NCBI GenBank assembly: GCA_007570785.1
Contig: ML660201.1
Span: 36,933,656 to 36,997,655 of the forward strand
Direction: 5' to 3'
From: Antilocapra americana
Taxonomy: Eukaryota > Chordata > Mammalia > Artiodactyla > Antilocapridae
DNA length: 64,000 bases
Below, piece by piece: positions 11,181-21,719 of the stretch. The translations under genes and the position numbers were made by a program. Each line of letters starts with the position of its first letter. Position 1 is the first letter of the stretch. The notes beneath the pieces were generated by a model. The model saw only the letters and a program-made list of their open reading frames with translations, did no database searches and was not told the origin of the DNA.

Positions 11181-12398
11181 TTAGTTCAGTTCAATTGATC
11201 AATCATGTCTGATTCTTTGTGACCCCATGGACTGCAGCACGCCAGGTCTCCCAGTCCATCTCCAACCCCCAGAGCTTGCTCAAACTCATTTCCATTGAGT
11301 CGGCGATGCTATCCAACCATCTCATCCTCTGTCATCCCCTTCTCCTCCTGCCTTCAATCTTTCCCAGTGTCAGGGGTTTTCCGATAAGTCAGTCTTTTGC
11401 ATCAGGTGGCCAAAGTATTGAAGCTTCAGCTTCAACATCAGTCCTTCCAATGAATATGCAGGACTGATTTCCTTTAGGATTGACTGGTCAGATCTCCTTG
11501 CAGTCCAGGGGACTCTCAAGAGTCTTCTCCAACACCACAGTTCAAAAGTATCAGTTCTTCAGTGTTCTGCTTTTCTTTGTAGTCCAACTCTCACATCCAT
11601 ACATGACTTCTGGAAAAACCATAGCTTTGACTAGATGCACCTTTGTCGGCAAAGTAATGTCTCTGCTTTTTAATATGCTGTCTAGGTTGGTCATAGCTTT
11701 TTCCAAGGAGCAAGCATCTTTTAATTTCATGGCTTCAGTCACCATCTGTAGTGATTTTGGAGCCCAAAAAAATAAAGTCTCTCACTGTTTCCGTTGTTTC
11801 CCCATCAATTTGTCATTAAGTGATGGGACCGGATGCCAGGATCTTAATTTTTTGAGTGTTGAATTTTAAGCCAACTTTTTCACTCTCTTCTTTCACTTTT
11901 ATCAAGAGGCTGTTTAGTTCTTCTTCACTTTCTGCCATAAAGGTGGTGTCATTTGCGTATCTGAAGTTATTAATGATTCTCCCAGCAATCTTGATTTCAG
12001 CTTGTGCTTCATCCAGCCCTGCATTTCTCATGATGTACTCTGCATATAAGTTAAATAAGCAGGGTGACAGTATACAGCCTTGATGTATTCCTTTCCGTAT
12101 TTGGAAACAGTCTATTGTTCCATGTTCGGTTCTAACCGTTGCTTCTTGACCTGCATACACATTTCTTAGGAGGCAGGTAAGGTGGTCTGGTATTGCCATC
12201 TGTTTAAGAATTTTCCACAGTTTGTTGTGATCCACACAGTCAAAGGCTTTGGCCTAGTCAATAAAACAGAAGTAGTTTTTTCTCTGGAACTCTCTTGCTT
12301 TTTCTATGATCCAACGGATGTTGGCAATTTGATATCTGGTTACTTTGCCTTTCTAAATCTAACTTGAACATCTGGAAGTTTTCGGTTCACAAACTGGG
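11181..12398 (-). mobile_element. BovB LINE (RTE), 5'-truncated
   Basis: About 1.2 kb of the 3' half of BovB in reverse. The 3' end repeat (agttcagttcaattgatc) is at the left, and the RT region runs to about 12398. No clear TSD. BovB is the RTE-clade LINE shared by ruminants and squamates. Confidence 0.95.
11816..12235 (-). pseudogene. BovB reverse transcriptase fragment, YADD changed to YAND
   Basis: A 139-codon open stretch covers RT palm motifs: DHNKLWKILK near the start, GIHQGCILSPCLFNLY (the QG..LSP block) and the active-site block. In the active-site block the first catalytic Asp of YADD is Asn (YAND, revcomp of 11948-11959). RTs need both aspartates for metal binding, so this copy is predicted dead even apart from its 5' truncation. 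Position within the MaLR LTR shows it is younger than that LTR. Confidence 0.9.
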
Positions 12399-13199
12399 AC
12401 AGACTTAGCTGAGTTATTTTGTTTCTAGGTTTCATATGTTGGCTGGTTCCATAGTCATATGAAGGATTGACTGGGTCTGGAGAATCCACTTCCAAAGTGT
12501 CTTACTCATATGCCTGGCATGTTGGTGGTGGATGGCGGTAGGCCTCAGTTCCTTTCCTTGGGGGCCTCTCCACAGGCTGCTTGAATATCTTCATACTGTG
12601 GCAACTGACTTCTTCCAGAGGTAGAACAAGTTTAATGCTTTAATACCTCTTATCACTTAGCCTCAGAAGTAACACATCAGCATTTCTGCAATATCCTATT
12701 AGTTACACAGGTCAACCCTAGTCTATATCAAAGACTAGCCAGAGGCAAAAATCACCTGGGGACATCTTTTAGGCTAGATGTCACCCCTTCCACATTTTGG
12801 TGAGGGAGAATCAGATTAAAAAGAAATATCAGGCACATTCCTTCCAGAGACTGGAGAGGAGAAGTTATGAAAAAAGTAAGTCTGGGTGTATTTGTGGCAG
12901 AAGTGGGAGCCTTTGAGGACTGATGGTATGCATGTCTGACACAGTCTTTCCAGCTGCACAGACTTCCTCTCTCTTCCTTGCCTTTTACTTCCCTGAGTCA
13001 CTTCTTAGCCACTGCCAAAAAAGGATGATTTTGAAAAATAAAACATCTACAATTGAATTAAAGAGAACTCTGATTTCCCTCCAAGTAAACCTCATCTATG
13101 GAAAATTAACTGCTCAGTCTATGTACTCTATTTCTCCTAGGAGCAGTGGAACTAGTTGGAAAGAATTAAGTATTTCTTAGGTTTTGTGAGTGAAAAAAC

Positions 13200-13355
13200 A
13201 TGATGCCCTCTCCTGACCTCAACCTTTTCACTTGTAAAATGGCAACAGTGATGCCTATCTCCCAGGGAGTCATGAGACTTTAGCGATATAATAGAGATGA
13301 ACAACATGTCTAGTACAGAGCTTGAAACAGTGGTGCCTAATAAATGCTTGGTCTC
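13200..13355 (+). mobile_element. MIR SINE fragment
   Basis: Core-like order: ccttttcacttgtaaaatgg, then tgcctatctcccaggg, then gcctaataaatgcttggt. Confidence 0.65.
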
Positions 13356-13417
13356 GTCTCCATAGAGAGTCTCATATTATAGAATCTCTCCATACTTAGA
13401 AGAATAAAATACATTCT

Positions 13418-13642
13418 TGTTGCTGCTCAGTCACTAAGTCATCTCTGGCTCTTTGCAACCCCAGGGACTGCAGCATGCCAGGGTTCCCTGTCCTTCACTC
13501 TCATTCAGAGTTTGCTCAAACTCATGTCCATTGAGTCAGTGATGCCATCCAACCATCTCATCCTCTTTTGCCCCCTTCTCCTTCAATTTTTCCCAGGTTC
13601 CCTCAATCTTTCCCAGCATCAGGGTCTTTTCCAGTGAGTCTT
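13418..13642 (-). mobile_element. BovB/ART2A 3' fragment
   Basis: Reverse-strand BovB 3' region (ttgttgctgctcagtcacta, then tgtccattgagtcagtgatg, then cagcatcagggtcttttcc). Very 5'-truncated, about 225 bp. It contains a partly repeated tttcccaggttccctcaatctt stretch. Confidence 0.88.
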
Positions 13643-13732
13643 ATGAATGATTAAAACAAAAATTCAGAACTTCATAAAACCTCACAAGAGGTGAATTTAA
13701 TTATGTAAAACCTAAAACAAACAAAGACAAGG

Positions 13733-13925
13733 GCTTCCCTGGTGGTCCAGTGGCTAAGACTCTGTGTTCCCAATGCAGGGGGCCCAGGTTCACTACTTCG
13801 TCAGGGAACCGGATCCTACATACCACAACTAAAGTTGCCACATGCTGCAATGAAGATTCAAGATCTATCGTGCCACAACTAAGACCAGGTGCAGCCAAAT
13901 AAATAAATAAATATTTTAAAATAAA
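13733..13925 (+). mobile_element. CHR-2-type tRNA SINE
   Basis: Starts ggcttccctggtggtccagt and ends with an AAATAAATAAAT tail and an AAAAT-repeat extension. Confidence 0.9.
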
Positions 13926-13989
13926 ATAAAATGGTTCATATTGGGTGTGCCTAGTAAATTACTGCATTTATCTGAAGACATACTTTATT

Positions 13990-14187
13990 TTTTTTCCTAT
14001 GAAAGTTTCTACAATGGTGTAAATATTTTATATGTATGCTGACCAGTATCGTGACCCCTAGCCTCCTATAGCTACTAAGCACTTGAAATGCAGGTAATGA
14101 AACTGATGATAGCGTTTTATTTAATTGTACTTTTAAAAATTTGAACAGTCTCCTATGATTAGTGACTACCATATTAAACAGCACATG
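13990..14187. mobile_element. MER3-like hAT MITE
   Basis: Matches the MER3 arrangement: a T-rich left side, tagctactaagcacttgaaat in the middle, and gattagtgactaccatatta then acagcaca at the right end. Confidence 0.6.
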
Positions 14188-14189
14188 AT

Positions 14190-14985
14190 GACTCCCTCTA
14201 CATCAGGCAAAAAATTCGAAGAATTTGGAGGGTTTTGATCAACAAATGTGTTTGCTTCTATATGCCATATTTATGTATTTATTTTGGGTGGTACTAATTT
14301 GAACAGTTGGTCTGTTGCTATTGAGAAATCCTTCTCAATGCCAATATGTAGATTTACCACCTATTTGGTTGTGAGCTCGGGTGATTCAGAAGCCAAGCAG
14401 CATCTGTGTGGATTTAGATGTGAAGAGCTTTCTGGATGGCACATAGAACTGGATTCTTACTTGCATCTGTACTTTGTCCTAGTTTTCTTGGACTCAATAG
14501 AATCATTTAAGGTTTTACTATATTTTCAAAGGTTTTTTCCAAGTTGTATTAAAAAATATTGTTACACTTCAGGGCTATATATTGAATGTCTGATGTTATC
14601 TGCTAATATCCACTAATAACAATGTTAGAAATCATACGTAAGTTAATGGAAATTATTTGCCTTATCATGCTCTTGAATAGATTCTTTTGATAGCTACAGG
14701 ATGAAATTGAATAACTGATTGATCCAAGACTGTGAAGACAGGACGACTTATGCTTTAGCTTCATCTGCTATCAGCTCTCCTTCATCCTGATACAAGTTCC
14801 AGCTTTGTTCCCTGGATATGCCTCACCATGCATGTTCTTCCTAAATCTCTGGTTTTTGTGATGCTGTTTTTTTTTTTTTTCTGCTGACCCCTTCTTCTCT
14901 CCTTGAAAGAGGTACCCATTCCAAATCTCAGCCCTTCTTGAGCGCCTACCCACTAATCTGAACTGAAAGAGAGCCCAGTGAAATG
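14190..14985. other. No feature recognised
   Basis: Single-copy-looking DNA, with a T16 run at about 14865-14880. Confidence 0.4.
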
Positions 14986-14987
14986 TA

Positions 14988-15185
14988 TAAAAGCATAGAC
15001 TCTGGAGTTAAACTACCTGTGTTAAAATCCCGACTTCACCACTTACTGTGGTTTGGGTTTGGTTTTTCACCTGCTTGTGCCTCAGCTTCCTCATTTGCAA
15101 AATGGGAATGGTCAGGATTCTGCCTCATAGTCTTGTTGTAAAGATGAGAGAGACAAGTACTCAAAAGATGTTAGCTGTGATTTTA
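14988..15185 (+). mobile_element. MIR SINE
   Basis: Near-complete MIR: agcatagactctggagttaa, ccgacttcaccacttact, tgcctcagcttcctcatttg, aaaatgggaatgg and tctgcctcatagtcttgttg in the right order. Confidence 0.85.
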
Positions 15186-15245
15186 TTCTGTGCTCCCTTG
15201 TATTTCTTTTTATACTTCTTTCAAATTTATATAAAGGTTATGTTG

Positions 15246-15368
15246 TGAGTGCTAAGTTGCTTTATTTATGTCTGACTCTGCGACCACATGGACTGTAGCC
15301 TTCCAGGTTCCTCTGTCCATGGAGGAATCTTCCTGACACAAGGATTGAACCTGCATCTCCTGTGGCTC
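15246..15368 (-). mobile_element. Bov-tA SINE, internally deleted
   Basis: Reverse Bov-tA 3' part (gagtgctaagttgctttatt) jumps from ctgtccatgga straight to ggaatcttcctgac, losing the middle of the element. It lies head-to-head with the Bov-tA at 15400. Confidence 0.85.
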
Positions 15369-15399
15369 CTACATATGTTATGGCCCTTGTACCTTCTTG

Positions 15400-15603
15400 A
15401 CTTCCCTGGTAGCTCAGACAGTAAAGCATCTGCCTACAATGTGGGAGACCTGGGTTCGATCCCTGAGTTGGGAAGATCCCCTGGAGAAGGAAATGGCAAC
15501 CCACTCCAGTCCTCTTGTCTGGAAAATCCCATGGATGAAGGAGCCTGGTAGACTACAGTCCACAGGGTTGAAAAGAGTCGGACACGACTGAGCAACTTCA
15601 CTT
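15400..15603 (+). mobile_element. Bov-tA SINE
   Basis: Complete-looking head (acttccctggtagctcagac) and 3' end (gagtcggacacgactgagca). With the preceding reverse copy it makes an inverted SINE pair about 30 bp apart. Confidence 0.95.
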
Positions 15604-15817
15604 CATCTCACCTTCTCAACACTGTTGGGTACATATGTTTCCATCCTCCACTTCCATTATGCACAATTAGAAGTAAAACACAGTATATTTTTCACTATTG
15701 TATCTTCAGCATGTCTTCCAGGGACCATCAAAGAAGAGGTACTCAATATATGTTATTAAACAAATAGATGAAAATATGAGTGAATCCATTCATTCCACAG
15801 GTGTACACCTGTCAAGT

Positions 15818-16011
15818 GAAACTGAAAGTCGCTCAGTCATGTCCAGCTCTTTGCAACCCCATGGACTGTACAGTCCACGGAATTCTCCAGGATGAAATAC
15901 TAGAGAGGGTAGCCTTTCCATTCTCCAAAGGATCTTCCTAACCCAAGACTCAAACCCAGGTCTCCTGCATTGTAGTCGGATTCTTTACCAGCTGAGCCAC
16001 CAGGGTAGCCC
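15818..16011 (-). mobile_element. Bov-tA SINE with perfect 16-bp TSD
   Basis: Reverse Bov-tA with the gtgaaactgaaagtcgctca 3' end typical of the Bov-A2-like tail. The TSD TGTACACCTGTCAAGT is identical at 15802-15817 and 16012-16027, pointing to a relatively young insertion. Confidence 0.97.
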
Positions 16012-16056
16012 TGTACACCTGTCAAGTACCTAGCAGACCTGAGAGTGATGGAGGAA

Positions 16057-16315
16057 AGCCCCCCCCTTTTTTTTGCTGCACTGAGTCTTCATTGCAATGT
16101 GTGGGCTTCTCATTGCAGTGGCTTCTCTTGTGGAACATACTCTCTAGGTACACAGACTCAGTTGTTGCAACTCACTCGCTCTAGAGCAGGGCTCAGTAGC
16201 TGTGGTACAAGGGTTTAGTTGTCCTGGGCATGTGGGATCTTCCTGGACCAGGGATTGAACCTGTGTCCCCTGCATTGGCAGGTGAATTCTTAACCACTGG
16301 ATTGCCAGGGAAGTG
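16057..16315 (-). mobile_element. CHR-1-type tRNA SINE
   Basis: Poly(T) then gctgcactgagtcttcattg, repeated ctc-agtagctgtgg-like units, and the tRNA head in reverse (cccctgcattggcaggtgaa, then ccactggattgccagggaag). Confidence 0.88.
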
Positions 16316-16344
16316 TGGGCATACCTTTAGTATCTATTTTCTTT

Positions 16345-17215
16345 GACCCACTTTATTCTAAGATATTTAAGGTGCAGTGGTTTATTAGTTTTTCTATTGA
16401 GGCACAGCAAATTGAATGAATTTAGTGGCTGAAACAGCATGCAGCTGTTATCCCTGTTTCTGTAGGTCATAAGCCCAACACAGGTACATTGAGCTAAAAT
16501 CAAGGTGTCAACTGGACCACATTCCTTTCTGGAGGCTCTAGGGAAAAATCTACTTTCAAGCTCATTTGACATGTTGACAGAAATAATTTCTTGTGGTTGT
16601 AGGACTGATATCCTTGCTGGCTGTTAGCTGGGGATCACCCTTAGCTCCTACAGCCTTCTTCCTTGGCCCTTACATCTCAGAACCATTAATAGCACATCTA
16701 ATCTTTCCCATACTTGAGATCTCTCTAACTTGTGTGTGTGTGTGTGCTTAGTCATTCAGTTGTGTCCAACTCTTTGTGACCCCTTGGACTATAGCCCACC
16801 AGGCTCCTCTGTCCATGGGGATTCTCTATACTGGAGTGGTTTGCCATGCTCTCCTCCAGGGGATCTTCCCAACCCAGGGATCGAATCCAGGTCTCCCACA
16901 TTGCAGGCGGATTGTTTACTGTCTGAGACACCAGGGAAGCCCACACTGTGCTGTATTGTTTCTGCTTCCACTTCTGCTACTTCTCTTCCACTGAATTTCC
17001 CACTTTCCACTTAGCTTTTAAAGCTACATGTGACTACACTGGATAAACTCAGATAATCCCAGATAATCTCCTAGTGTCAAAGCCAACTGACTAGTAACCT
17101 TAATTACATTTGAAAATCCATTCACAGCACCTAGATTAAAGTTTGATTGAATCACCAGAGGCAAGAATCTTGCTGGAACATCTTTAGAATTCTGCCTGTC
17201 ACAGTGCTCAATTAA
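16345..17215 (-). mobile_element. MaLR-like LTR (MLT1 type), split by Bov-tA
   Basis: Left part: gtgcagtggtttattagttt, then ctgtttctgtaggtcataag, atcaaggtgtcaactgg and cattcctttctggaggctct. Right part (from 16943): actggataaactcagataat, then ccttaattacatttg and attctgcctgtcac. Together these follow an antisense MLT1-type LTR from end to end. Confidence 0.75.
16731..16942 (-). mobile_element. Bov-tA SINE with (GT)n at its 3' side
   Basis: Reverse Bov-tA inserted in the MaLR LTR. A short GT run at about 16732-16745 sits where the element's 3' tail would be, as if the tail expanded into a microsatellite. Confidence 0.93.
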
Positions 17216-17254
17216 TGACTGAGCTGAAACTGTTAGAAACATTTGCCATATTTT

Positions 17255-17345
17255 TATCTGGTTTTCACCTCAATGAATCAGGGGTTGTATCTGTTTTATT
17301 CACCAGTTTATGTCCAGCACAGTGCCTATCTGATAATATTTGTTA
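17255..17345 (+). mobile_element. L2 3' end fragment
   Basis: caggggttgtatctgtttta, then ccagcacagtgcctatct and aatatttgttaaa match the L2 3' end. Confidence 0.6.
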
Positions 17346-17684
17346 AACACCAAACTGCCTCTGCCTGTGTATTTAGTTTTCTTTTTTTAAAAAAATAATT
17401 TGGTTGTAGGTTACCAATGATCAAATGAACTTTAAAAAAAAATTATATTTGTTTTGGTTTTAACTTATGCTCTTTGGTCCTTAGGAACTCAGTGTTTACC
17501 ACCTGAATCTTTATCTTCTTTTGTGTTTTGGTGTCATTTGACTTTTCCTCATAAAAGAAAATATGCTGGACCTATTTGGAGCTTAGGGATCATGATTATA
17601 AGAAGGTTGTAAGGGACTAGACTATCAGTAATGCTAATTATGATTATTACAACAATAATGATGATGTTTTAGTCAAGGTAGCCC
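17346..17684. other. No feature recognised
   Basis: AT-rich DNA with T and A runs. Confidence 0.4.
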
Positions 17685-17892
17685 AGGCTTTTCAACCAAG
17701 GTGAATACTAGGTGACAGTTGGCAATATTTAGAGACTTTTTTGGTTGTCACAGTTAAGGGAGCAGGAACTACTGGCATCAAGTTGGTGGAGGCCAAGGAT
17801 ACTGCTAGATATCCTACAAGACACAGGACAGCCCCCACAACAAATAATTGATATAGTATAAAATATTAGTAGTGTCCAAGCTGAGAACTGAT
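17685..17892 (+). mobile_element. MER5A hAT-Charlie MITE
   Basis: cttttcaaccaaggtgaata, ggcaatatttagagactttt, ttggttgtcacagtta, actgctagatatcctacaag and caggacagcccccacaacaa appear in MER5A order. Confidence 0.88.
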
Positions 17893-17962
17893 TAGGTAAG
17901 CTAATTGTCTTAGTGAACAACATCAAATATCAATAACTTTACAGAAAAACTTAATTTCTTAC

Positions 17963-18080
17963 TCCTTCAGAATCTATTACAAACGTTTCTGGAGGGTGGC
18001 TCTGCTCTGAGATTTGAGTAGGATCCAGATTCCTCCCATCTTGTAGCTCATACTTCTTCAACCAGTAGCCATCAGTGTTG
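17963..18080 (-). other. Exon-like segment (weak candidate)
   Basis: Read on the minus strand, a strong pyrimidine tract ending TTTACTCTTTCTCAG precedes 118 nt that stay open in one frame (1 nt plus 39 codons, beginning NTDGYWLKKYELQDG) and end at GGA|GTAAGA, a near-consensus donor. I recognise no protein family. Part of the segment resembles antisense old LTR sequence, and splice-like borders arise by chance at this scale. No neighbouring exon is established. Confidence 0.2.
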
Positions 18081-18264
18081 CTGAGAAAGAGTAAAGGAGA
18101 GAACCTGAAAGATTTGTATGGCTTCATCCATGAAGAGGTATGCATCATTTCTTCCATATTCCACTAATTAGAACTCACTCAGTTGAACCCACTCAACTGT
18201 ATCAGAGCTGGTAAATGTGTTCTAGCTGTGTACCTGGTTGGCTACTAGTGCTTTCTACCAGAAA

Positions 18265-18480
18265 ATGATAATAATAATGGCAATGGTAGCAACATTATTT
18301 CCAATAATATCAAACATTTTAAAAATTTTTCCATGTCAGGCATGTATAATATAATTTATCAGATGGTGTAGCTCAGGCTTGACTATATTGAATACCTTGT
18401 GTGATTCATGCAAAATGTATGGGGAATCCAGAGGTGAACCCAAGCATATCTCATTCCAAAGTACATGTGCTTAACAATTA
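18265..18480 (-). mobile_element. Diverged MIR fragment
   Basis: The segment ends with gaggtgaacccaagcatatc then acatgtgcttaa, like the reverse of a MIR; its left part is much decayed. Confidence 0.4.
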
Positions 18481-19082
18481 CTTGATACTCTAGAGCTGGA
18501 ATTGAATGCTACTCTTACTTGGGTTTGATTTTTATGAAATTGGAACTATAACCATAAGTACGATAAATACAGAATGTTCAAGGCTTATACGTAAAACTGA
18601 AACTGCTTAAAAAGTGTTTCCTAAAGAGCTGTTGAAATCCTTTTCAGGGAATATCAATATACAGATTGCTTTCCAAGTTTTTTTTCTGGATCACAAAAGA
18701 ATAGACAGGAAGAGATTAATATCATGGGTGAAGGCTATCATAGTGCTTTTAAATCATCCTGTTGCACTTAGGCATTGCAGCCCATGATTATATATATTTC
18801 ACATAAGTCTTCATAGTCCAGGGGGAATGCTGGCCAAGGTAATGAGCACTACTAGGAAGCTTGACAGCAAACTCTAAATGGTTTCAATACTGTTGAGTTT
18901 CAAGAAAGTGAGCCTTCCTTGAAGTGAATGGCTATTTCTGTCTTATTTAGGTAATTTATTCTTGTCCAACTAACATTAATGGCAGACCTTGTATCATATG
19001 TAATAGTTATAACAAGGCACTCACCAAAGCTTCCTCTTAGGGGTAGAAGGCACTTTGGGTTTTACTCTCATGGAGTAAGAAG

Positions 19083-19424
19083 GAAGAGGGAATAGAAGCC
19101 CTTATTTCACAAAGGCCACACTGGTAGACAGAGTGATGTGAGTGGGTGAGAGATGTGAACAGAGTTCAGAATTTTCCTTTAGAATAAAATACAGCAGTTT
19201 CCTGGAATGTCCTAATCGACTTTGCGGGGTCTGAAAAGTTTTATTGTCATGGATCTACGTGGAAGAGAGAACAGAAGCAGAAAGGCCACCCTGGTAGACA
19301 AAGCAATGTGAGTGGGTAAGAGATGTGATCAGAGTTCAGAGTCTTCCTTTGGAATAAAACTGCAGCAGTTTCCTGAAATGTTCTAACAGACTTTTCAGGG
19401 TCTGAAAGCTGGTCATAGATGTGG
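19083..19424 (+). repeat. Tandem duplication, about 179-bp unit, two copies
   Basis: Copy 1 starts at 19083 (gaagagggaatagaagc) and copy 2 at 19262 (gaagagagaacagaagc). Both then read aaaggccac, ctggtagaca, atgtgagtgggt, gagatgtga, cagagttcaga, cagcagtttcctg and ggtctgaaa. By eye the main 127-nt block differs at about 17 positions (near 86% identity). I recognise no transposon in the unit. Copy 2 fades near 19424. Confidence 0.88.
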
Positions 19425-19937
19425 TGGTTCTGAATGCTGCTGCCTTCATTAGCAACTTCTGCTTTGAATGTAATAGCCCAAAATTCTCAATGAATTCTCT
19501 ATTTTTTACCATTACAGGTAAAATTCTAACCTTATTGCTTAAAAATTTTTATTATTAAAAAAAAAAACAAACTCCTGTTCTTTCTTATCTTCTCATCTGT
19601 GGAACCCTGCCTTTCTCTCTATTTTCTTACGAGAGTATCTGTACTATCACAGTGGTTTATACCTTTGATTCAATTACCCATTCAGAGTTTATTGCATGTG
19701 TGTACCATGTTAAGCACTTTGCTGGGCATTGGGACAGAATATTGACCTCACAACATGGACCCACCTAATTGCAGGAAATACGTGTGCTCAGAAGTGCACT
19801 GGTACTTTCTGCCAAAAATAGCAATGACATTATCAGTAACAGTACTATCTAACATTTTTAAGCATGTAGTTTCAATCCAGTCAAATTTATGTTTTGTCTG
19901 TAATGATGATGAACCCTCACTGACAATTGTTGCTTGC
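19425..19937. other. No feature recognised
   Basis: AT-rich single-copy DNA with an A/T run at about 19545-19568. Confidence 0.4.
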
Positions 19938-20155
19938 TCACTTTCTGATAAGCACTAGGGTAATGATTTTCTGTGTATTATCTCACTTAATACTCATAAA
20001 CCCCTATACGAAAGGTTTTGTCTTTATCCTTATTTTATAGATGAGGAAACTGAGGCTTAGAAGGAGTTGAGGCTTATGTAGAATCACACAGCTGATAAGT
20101 AGAAAAGCTGGAAATCAAATCCAGGGCTGAATCTGACTCCTTAGCTTGTGCTCTA
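19938..20155 (-). mobile_element. MIR SINE
   Basis: Reverse MIR: tattatctcacttaatactc, ttttatagatgaggaaactg, aggcttag, aatcacacagctgataagta and tctgactccttagcttgtgc in order. Confidence 0.88.
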
Positions 20156-20399
20156 AACTCAGTTGTATAGAACCACAGAGCATGTTAGGAAGAACACTAA
20201 TTTTTCCTTGTTGTCTAACTAAAAGAGTAAAAGATATGGCCTGATCATTAAAACCACCCTTAACACACTTTTTTTCTGTTATTAGTAGTGTATCATAAGT
20301 CTGTTTTCCATATGTGATTTTCAGTTGCTCAAAGCCCTCCCCCATGCCCCAAGATGATATCATTACAATAGTAAATTACAACTGGCTAAATTACATCAG

Positions 20400-20572
20400 G
20401 GCTTCCCTGATGGCTCAGAGGGTAAAGAATCAGCCTGGAATACAGGAGTTGCAGCAGACACTGTTTCGATCCCTATGTCAGGAAGATCCCCTGAAGTAGG
20501 AAACTGCAACCCATTCCAGTGTCAACTGCAAATTGGCACTTACCAAGAGCACTGCCAACAACTGAACAACAA
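20400..20572 (+). mobile_element. Bov-tA SINE, 3' part altered
   Basis: Normal tRNA head and first half (ggcttccctgatggctcaga through aacccattccagt). The expected Bov-A 3' half is replaced or heavily decayed from about 20522, ending ccaacaactgaacaacaaag. Confidence 0.85.
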
Positions 20573-21022
20573 AGATATTTTCCATCTGCCTCTAAGGAGA
20601 TTGAACCCTATGCTGCTATAGCCCTTGACCATCAACAACCCCTGAGGGATTTTGGGGTGGAGTGAGGCCCTCTGTGCTCCAGGGAATCTGGTGGGACAGG
20701 TCTTTAGATAGTTGGATGTTTTTAGGAACAGAGTTGATGATCTCATTCCTTGCATCTCCTCATATCTAGGAAGCACTAAATCCCTTCATGGTGACATCAG
20801 AGTTTCATGACTAACAAAAACCCTTTTGTAAAATGAGAACTACATGATATTGAACTCTTCCTTGACCAAAACCTTATATATTGACCTTTCCCTCCTGCTG
20901 CTTTGGAGCAGTCTCTCAGAGCTATCTGAGATGCTGCCCATCTGAATGGGCTGCAGTCCTCATTTTGCCCCAAATAAAATTTAACTTGCAACTCTCAAGT
21001 TGCACATCTTTTTTAGTCAACA
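20573..21022. other. No feature recognised
   Basis: Single-copy-looking DNA; short frames only. Confidence 0.4.
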
Positions 21023-21118
21023 CCAGTATTCTTGGTGGAAAATCCCATGGACAGAGGAGCCTGGTGGGCTATACTCCATGGGATTACAAAGAGTCGGACA
21101 TGACTGAAGAGACTTAGC
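21023..21118 (+). mobile_element. Bov-A SINE 3' fragment
   Basis: cagtattcttggtgga, then ggacagaggagcctggtggg and gagtcggacatgactgaaga: the 3' part of Bov-A/Bov-tA just upstream of the BovB at 21155. Confidence 0.85.
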
Positions 21119-21154
21119 ATTCACGCAAGCATATGTCAGAAACTGAGAAAAGGA

Positions 21155-21663
21155 CAGTTAGAACTGGACATGGAACAACAGACTGGTTCCAAATAGGAAA
21201 AGGAGTATGTCAAAGCTGTATATTGTCACCCTGCTTATTTAATTTATATGCAGAGTACATCATGAGAAACACTGGGCTGGATGAAGCACAGGCTGGAATC
21301 AAGATTGCCAGGAGAAATATCAATAACCTCAAATATGCAGATGACAACACCCTTACGGCAGAAAGTGAAGAAGAACTAAAGAGCCTCTTGCTGAAAGTGA
21401 AAGAGAAGAGTCAAAAAGTTGGCTTAAAGCTCAACATTCAGAAAATTAAGACCATGGCATCTGGTCCCATCACTTCATGGCAAATAGATGGGGAAACAGT
21501 GGAAACAGTGGCTGACTTTATTTTTTTGGGATCCAAAATTACTGCAGATGATGACTGCAGCCATGAAATTAAAAGACACTTACTCCTTGGAAGAAAAGTT
21601 ATAACCAACCTAATCAGTCAGTTCAGTTGCTCAGTCGTGTCCAACTGTTTGCAACTGAACTGA
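21155..21663 (+). pseudogene. BovB reverse transcriptase fragment with intact YADD
   Basis: Open frame covering RT palm motifs: DWFQIGKGVCQSCILSPCLF, LYAEYIMRN, and the active site YADD at 21334-21345, intact. It continues through the VGLKLNIQKIK and GPITSWQIDGETVE blocks, then meets the palindrome at 21562, where the BovB frame is lost; the open frame ends within the inverted arm near 21663. It lacks the endonuclease and the front of the RT, so it cannot be autonomous. The TSD shows the truncation happened at insertion. Confidence 0.92.
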
Positions 21664-21719
21664 CTGACTAGGTTGGTCATGACTTTTCTTCCAAGGAGTA
21701 AGTGTCTTATAATTTCATG
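21562..21719. repeat. 69-nt-arm imperfect palindrome inside BovB
   Basis: Arms 21562-21630 and 21651-21719 are reverse complements with four mismatches around a 20-nt loop (21631-21650). The outer 49-50 nt of the left arm is normal BovB. The inner ~20 nt plus loop (cagttcagttgctcagtcgtgtcc) is antisense BovB/Bov-A 3'-terminal sequence. The right arm copies the left in reverse, after which BovB resumes at accaacctagacagc through an ATGA microhomology. It looks like a fold-back double template switch. Confidence 0.93.

Larger units (their letters stand above)
11060..12770 (-). mobile_element. MaLR-like LTR (MLT1 type), split by BovB
   Basis: 11060-11180 (ending ccatgggtcaggaatttgggttgggct) and 12399-12770 (cttagctgagttattttg, then gaatccacttcc, then cctcagttcctttcc) read as one antisense MLT1-type LTR with a BovB inserted between them. 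Confidence 0.65.

Noticed and set aside
21562..21719. Palindrome as a natural rho-type terminator, origin or regulatory hairpin
   Set aside because: It is made of duplicated BovB and SINE-end sequence in a mammalian repeat; the layout is explained by template switching.
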